A stretch of 64,000 nt of DNA from Flavobacteriales bacterium (GTDB lineage Bacteria; Bacteroidota; Bacteroidia; Flavobacteriales_F; PHOS-HE28): positions 1,528,245-1,592,244 of the forward strand of contig JAMLHB010000001.1 of the NCBI GenBank assembly GCA_023957375.1, given 5' to 3'. The notes beneath the pieces were generated by a model that saw nothing but the letters and a program-made list of their open reading frames with translations, was not told where the DNA came from and ran no database searches. Position numbers and translations under genes: made by a program. This document shows positions 61,259 to 64,000 of this stretch, one piece after another (within the stretch, counting starts at the first letter, position 1; every line of letters begins with the position of its first letter).

Positions 61259-61483
61259 GGTAAAGGAGTGTTGAACAAAGGTAAGCAGCTCGTGCGGGTG
61301 GGTATGCATGGCCTAAAACCGCCGCTCGGCTGTGCCGAGTGGCCTTGCATTCCCGGCCGCTTGCCCATTACCAGTTGAAACACCGACCGCCAGAGGCGGA
61401 ATGAGCCAAGGCACTCGCTACACGCGAGCGCCGGTTGGGGGGCTGGGGTAGACACCCAGCGGGAGTCAAAAGAGCCAGGATGT

Positions 61484-61543
61484 TCACAAGTGGCCCGCCT
61501 GCCACCGCATGAGCTCGCCCGCGCAGAACACTTGTGACAATGA
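61484..61543. repeat. CACAAGTG/CACTTGTG repeat element, second copy
   Basis: Left arm CACAAGTG at 61485-61492 pairs with CACTTGTG at 61529-61536, followed by ACAATGAGG. The right half (CCCGCGCAGAACACTTGTGACAATGAGG, positions 61516-61543) matches 58012-58039, and the left part matches the inverse of 57815-57832. It lies in the 336 bp spacer 61259-61594, which holds no gene and also contains the repeat copy at 61319-61435. Confidence 0.7.
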
Positions 61544-61594
61544 GGGGTAGAACCCAGCCTTCGCAATGTTCGGTTCTTCGAGCTACCCAACAGT

Positions 61595-62422
61595 TTAGCG
61601 CACACTTCCACAATGCTCCCGAATCACTTGATACGCCTCGGTCACACCCAATTCACCCGCCCTGCTCAATGATCGACATCCCTCTGGAATTTGGCTGAGA
61701 GAAATCAATGTAATTCCCAAGTAGTAATAGGAACTCTTATCCTGATCATCTATCTCAATAGCTGCTCGAAAGTCTTGTACAGCTCCTCTTAAATCATCTA
61801 TTTTCATCTTACTATATCCGGATAAGCGATAAGCCGTGTTCTCAATATGGGGGAAACGTTTGGCTGTCGAATCTATATTTGCGAAATAGCTCTCCATGTC
61901 CGCAATGCAACCATAATAATCGTCCAATAAGACCTTGGATTCTCCTCTGAAGAAGTATGCATCGTTGTATTGGTACTGCATGGATATGCTAGCACCCTTT
62001 GTGTACCGCTTGCTTTCCGGATCCTGATAAACTGAGGATCCAACCCACCACGAAGAAAGCAGCGGGTCTGGGAACCGTGCTATGCTACGAGTAAAATCCT
62101 CAACTGCTTCCGGGTAGTGCTTTACCATGTAATGGCAGTACCCCCTTCGGAAATAGTTCCATCCGGTTGGATGCTTCCGCACCAGCTTGTCAAAATAAAT
62201 AATGGCTTCACCATACTTGCCTGAATCAAACATGGTGTTGGCAAGTGTTTCCGCATCGCTGCTGCCAATGTATCCTTGAATGGAGTCTCCAGTTTGATCT
62301 TTGTACTGTTGAAACAACATATTAAAGTATTGGCTCAACAAATCATCATCCTGTGCGTAACCCACATCGACAAGTGCCACAAACACTAATAACGACATTA
62401 CAATACGGAATACCATCGGCAT
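61595..62422 (-). CDS. Secreted tetratricopeptide-repeat protein
   Basis: A 275-residue protein with a signal peptide (VFRIVMSLLVFVALVDVGYAQ). TPR motifs: SGKYGEAIIYFDKLVRKHPT near residue 67, NYFRRGYCHYMVKHYPEAVE near 88, DAYFFRGESKVLLDDYYGC near 155, AYRLSGYSKMKIDDLRGAVQ near 190 and SSYYYLGITLISLSQIPEGC near 225. It probably assists an envelope complex as a protein-binding scaffold. AT-richer than the core genes, which suggests a different origin. Stop at 61595. Confidence 0.85.
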   Translation of the reverse strand: MPMVFRIVMSLLVFVALVDVGYAQDDDLLSQYFNMLFQQYKDQTGDSIQGYIGSSDAETLANTMFDSGKYGEAIIYFDKLVRKHPTGWNYFRRGYCHYMVKHYPEAVEDFTRSIARFPDPLLSSWWVGSSVYQDPESKRYTKGASISMQYQYNDAYFFRGESKVLLDDYYGCIADMESYFANIDSTAKRFPHIENTAYRLSGYSKMKIDDLRGAVQDFRAAIEIDDQDKSSYYYLGITLISLSQIPEGCRSLSRAGELGVTEAYQVIREHCGSVR

Positions 62423-62456
62423 AATTCGATGATTGCTGGAGGCTTGTAATCTCCGG

Positions 62457-62837
62457 TCACGCATTTTGGTAGCCACGATAGTTCACGAAGAACCCCTCTT
62501 CGCCATCCGCATTGCGCTCACCGGTGGACATGATTGCAACCGGAGCGAACATACAGGTGGCCCCGAAATTTACTGCCTGAGCCTCACAAGCACGCTTTGT
62601 TTCGGCCGGTAGATCCGGTAGCGGCCCGCGTGCGACCCTGACAACAAAGAAGGTGAGACGGCCTTGAATGGACGCTACGATCTGCGGCAACTTCTCCAAG
62701 TCCGTGTTCACTGCTTCAATAGTGTAGCCTTCTTTGACGAGGGCATCATGAACAACGCGAACCCCCAATGCGTGGTCCTTCTCCTGCGAGGAGGGCTTAG
62801 CCTGTTGAGCCTTGAAAAAGCGGTCAAATATGCCCAT
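62457..62837 (-). CDS. Hypothetical protein
   Basis: A 126-residue protein without signal peptide: GIFDRFFKAQQAKPSSQEKD, ALVKEGYTIEAVNTDLEKLP, LTFFVVRVARGPLPDLPAET and FFVNYRGYQ at the end. The pattern of alternating strands and helices suggests a small globular alpha/beta protein. Family unknown. ATG 62837 is preferred because the upstream in-frame residues look non-coding. A different gene lies on the other side 146 bp away. Confidence 0.7.
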   Translation of the reverse strand: MGIFDRFFKAQQAKPSSQEKDHALGVRVVHDALVKEGYTIEAVNTDLEKLPQIVASIQGRLTFFVVRVARGPLPDLPAETKRACEAQAVNFGATCMFAPVAIMSTGERNADGEEGFFVNYRGYQNA

Positions 62838-62983
62838 TCTCGATGTGGTCAAGCTGATGTGGCCGAGGCTTCCAAACGATGCGAATTTAGTGCTATCACC
62901 GTGGAAGGGCTGTCGGTCTTGGAACAGGCAAAGCTGCATATGGACTTGATCGAATGCTCCTTGAGATCATATCCACAAGCGCC

Positions 62984-63412
62984 TTATACATCCACGTCGT
63001 ACAAGTCACGTCCATTGCGAGGAATGTTTGGCACATGGAAGCCGCCGGGTTCGGGAATCTCTTCCACCAAGTTGAAGACAGCGCATTCATCAGGCAAAGG
63101 CTCGAAAATCAGTATGAACGTAGTAGTACCAGGCGGGACAGGCATCCATACCGGAACATAAGTGATGCCCTCCGCATGTATCATGGAACTGCGGTGGCCC
63201 GTTCGTTGACACACCAAGTAGGTACTGGGCCATATGCGTGCGCTGGCGCCCCAGACGGTACGAATGTGGCAACGTATGGTGACCTGCCCTTGCTCATCGA
63301 CCTGTGCCAACAGTTCTTCACGGATAGCAGGGTCTAACGGCTCCGTTTTCGTCGGAACGGAGATGACTTCTGTTTCGACGATCGTGTGAGCGTGCGGAGT
63401 GATCATTTGCAT
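62984..63412 (-). CDS. Hypothetical protein, unknown family
   Basis: A 142-residue protein without signal or membrane segment. Blocks that look conserved: IRTVWGASARIWPSTYLV, ITYVPVWMPVPPGTTTFILI and FNLVEEIPEPGGFHVPNIPR, ending in LYDVDV. Trp/Pro-rich beta segments suggest a small beta-sandwich. Start at 63412 (a second ATG at 63406 is possible). Spacing and strand match its neighbours, so it may be co-transcribed with them. Confidence 0.7.
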   Translation of the reverse strand: MQMITPHAHTIVETEVISVPTKTEPLDPAIREELLAQVDEQGQVTIRCHIRTVWGASARIWPSTYLVCQRTGHRSSMIHAEGITYVPVWMPVPPGTTTFILIFEPLPDECAVFNLVEEIPEPGGFHVPNIPRNGRDLYDVDV

Positions 63413-63495
63413 GTGTATACTTGAGGTTCCGTACAAATGCCTCTCACAGGTGACATCACATTGGGAGGTATCACTACAAACCAAGGAGAGAGTGT

Positions 63496-64000
63496 CTATC
63501 GAGTTGCGACAACCAGCAGAGCTAAGGCAGTAAATCCGATGGCGATTCCACGACCGCCCCCTTTTGAACGAACACGGTAGCCTGATGCATCCAGTATCGT
63601 GTAACTATTGGGCCCTCGCATCCTCACCCAGCCAACACAATCATTTCTGCTGTTCACTATCATGAAGAGGTTCCCGCTATGGTATCTTAACGTTCCGATC
63701 TGCTCCCCCGATTGCCCGGTTATACGATACGAATGGTGCCTCTCAAGTTTGCGGAAATTGGTATTGTACAGGGTCGCTGTACCGGGAGAATAGTAACGGC
63801 CATTTCGATGGTAATAGTTGTTCAGATATGTGTTAGCGTTTCCGGTTGCCACCTTTCCGGTATAAGGGTTCGTGCTCCCCGGATAGCTCCAGTTATTGTA
63901 GGGGTTGCCATCCGGTGACGACCGGTAGTGAGGCCGCACATAAGTGCCATCTTTCCGATAGTAGCCTTTGACATGGACCTGAGCGGCGAGGTCTGCCGTC
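63496..64000 (-). CDS. Partial hypothetical protein with PxYR-type repeat segment (5' end outside window)
   Basis: The frame is open at base 64000, so the N-terminus is missing; about 167 codons are visible. The visible start AQVHVKGYYRKDGTYVRPHYR, then SSPDGNPYNNWSYPGSTNPYTGKVAT is a composition-biased Tyr/Asn/Pro-rich segment known in secreted Bacteroidota proteins. It is followed by RKLERHHSYRITGQSGEQIG, WVRMRGPNSYTILDASGYRV and a last hydrophobic helix (GIAIGFTALALLVVATR). Function unknown; the last helix may anchor it. Confidence 0.75.
   Translation of the reverse strand, partial: TADLAAQVHVKGYYRKDGTYVRPHYRSSPDGNPYNNWSYPGSTNPYTGKVATGNANTYLNNYYHRNGRYYSPGTATLYNTNFRKLERHHSYRITGQSGEQIGTLRYHSGNLFMIVNSRNDCVGWVRMRGPNSYTILDASGYRVRSKGGGRGIAIGFTALALLVVATR

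Larger units (their letters stand above)
60521..61435. repeat. Dispersed repeat family around the toxin-antitoxin pair (three copies)
   Basis: Copy 1 at 60521-60637, partial copy 2 at 60647-60691 and copy 3 at 61319-61435. Shared blocks: CCGCCGCTCGGCTG, then AGTGGC and TTCCCGGCC, then AGTTGAAACACCGACCGCC, AGAGGCGGAATGAG, and ACACGCGAGCGCCGGT. All copies have the same orientation and flank the toxin-antitoxin genes at 60729-61258. Each contains small inverted parts such as CCGCC-agag-GGCGG and CTCGC/GCGAG. Confidence 0.8.

Noticed and set aside
1-64000. tRNA, rRNA, riboswitch, transposase or prophage genes
   Set aside because: Looked for by characteristic sequences (TPsiC-type GGTTCGAATCC, DDE or tyrosine recombinase motifs, phage structural motifs) and none was seen. 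A covariance-model search would be needed to exclude small RNAs.

Overview
The window looks like part of a high-GC chromosome of an uncultured Bacteroidota bacterium, most likely a Flavobacteriales relative. Four lines of evidence support this. Several secreted proteins end in type IX secretion (T9SS) sorting domains of type A or B. Several small families are typical of that class (DUF2490, DUF4783, DUF4834, YfhO). Ribosome-binding sites are weak. A -7 promoter box of the form TAnnTTYG, often followed by GCGCC, recurs just upstream of start codons. No rRNA, tRNA, CRISPR array, transposase, integrase or phage gene was recognised.

Layout. 1-4449: a partial gene and a tightly coupled five-gene operon (secreted protein, acyl-CoA synthetase, lipoprotein, DUF2490 protein, SCO protein). 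4450-13631: housekeeping genes (DUF488, ABC-F ATPase, RluA-type pseudouridine synthase, a T9SS cargo, a PASTA protein, ddl, rdgB) separated by unusual repeat-filled spacers. 13735-33611: a roughly 20 kb surface-glycan locus. It holds an FkbM methyltransferase, two CDP-paratose/tyvelose-epimerase-like enzymes, several glycosyltransferases, a sulfotransferase, a Wzx-like flippase, a Wzy-like membrane protein, a polysaccharide deacetylase, a formyltransferase and several methyltransferases. 33738-39805: a second housekeeping block (rlmH, DUF4783, nadC, YihY, M1 peptidase). 39806-50719: more T9SS cargo and a smaller set of glycan genes (two glycosyltransferases, a paralogue of the short dehydrogenase, TylF-like methyltransferase, second flippase). 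50835-57710: YfhO, DUF4834, DEAD-box helicase, lipoprotein-type MsrA and another T9SS cargo. 58074-64000: an accessory end with a four-helix-bundle protein, a 3' fragment of carB, a DUF1016/PDDEXK nuclease, a RelE/ParE-type toxin-antitoxin pair, and poorly known secreted or small proteins.

How the genes fit together. The glycan genes can make nucleotide sugars, assemble repeat units, flip and polymerise them, and decorate them with sulfate, methyl and possibly N-formyl groups. In organisms with a T9SS, some cargo is anchored to a specialised lipopolysaccharide, so this locus could build that anchor, but the link is an inference. Most genes inside each run overlap by 1-4 bases (ATGA, GTGA, TTGA, TGATG), which implies strong translational coupling.

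The most unusual features are non-coding. There are heptamer-periodic tandem repeats in facing inverted pairs at several intergenic sites and a large nested palindromic element at 4.5-4.85 kb. A 129 bp copy of the 3' end of the M1 peptidase gene lies downstream of that gene. A carB 3' fragment, whose ATG overlaps the stop of a DUF1016 nuclease gene, carries an in-frame 39 nt repeat insertion. A 29 bp perfect palindrome upstream of the same nuclease gene nearly matches a segment inside it.
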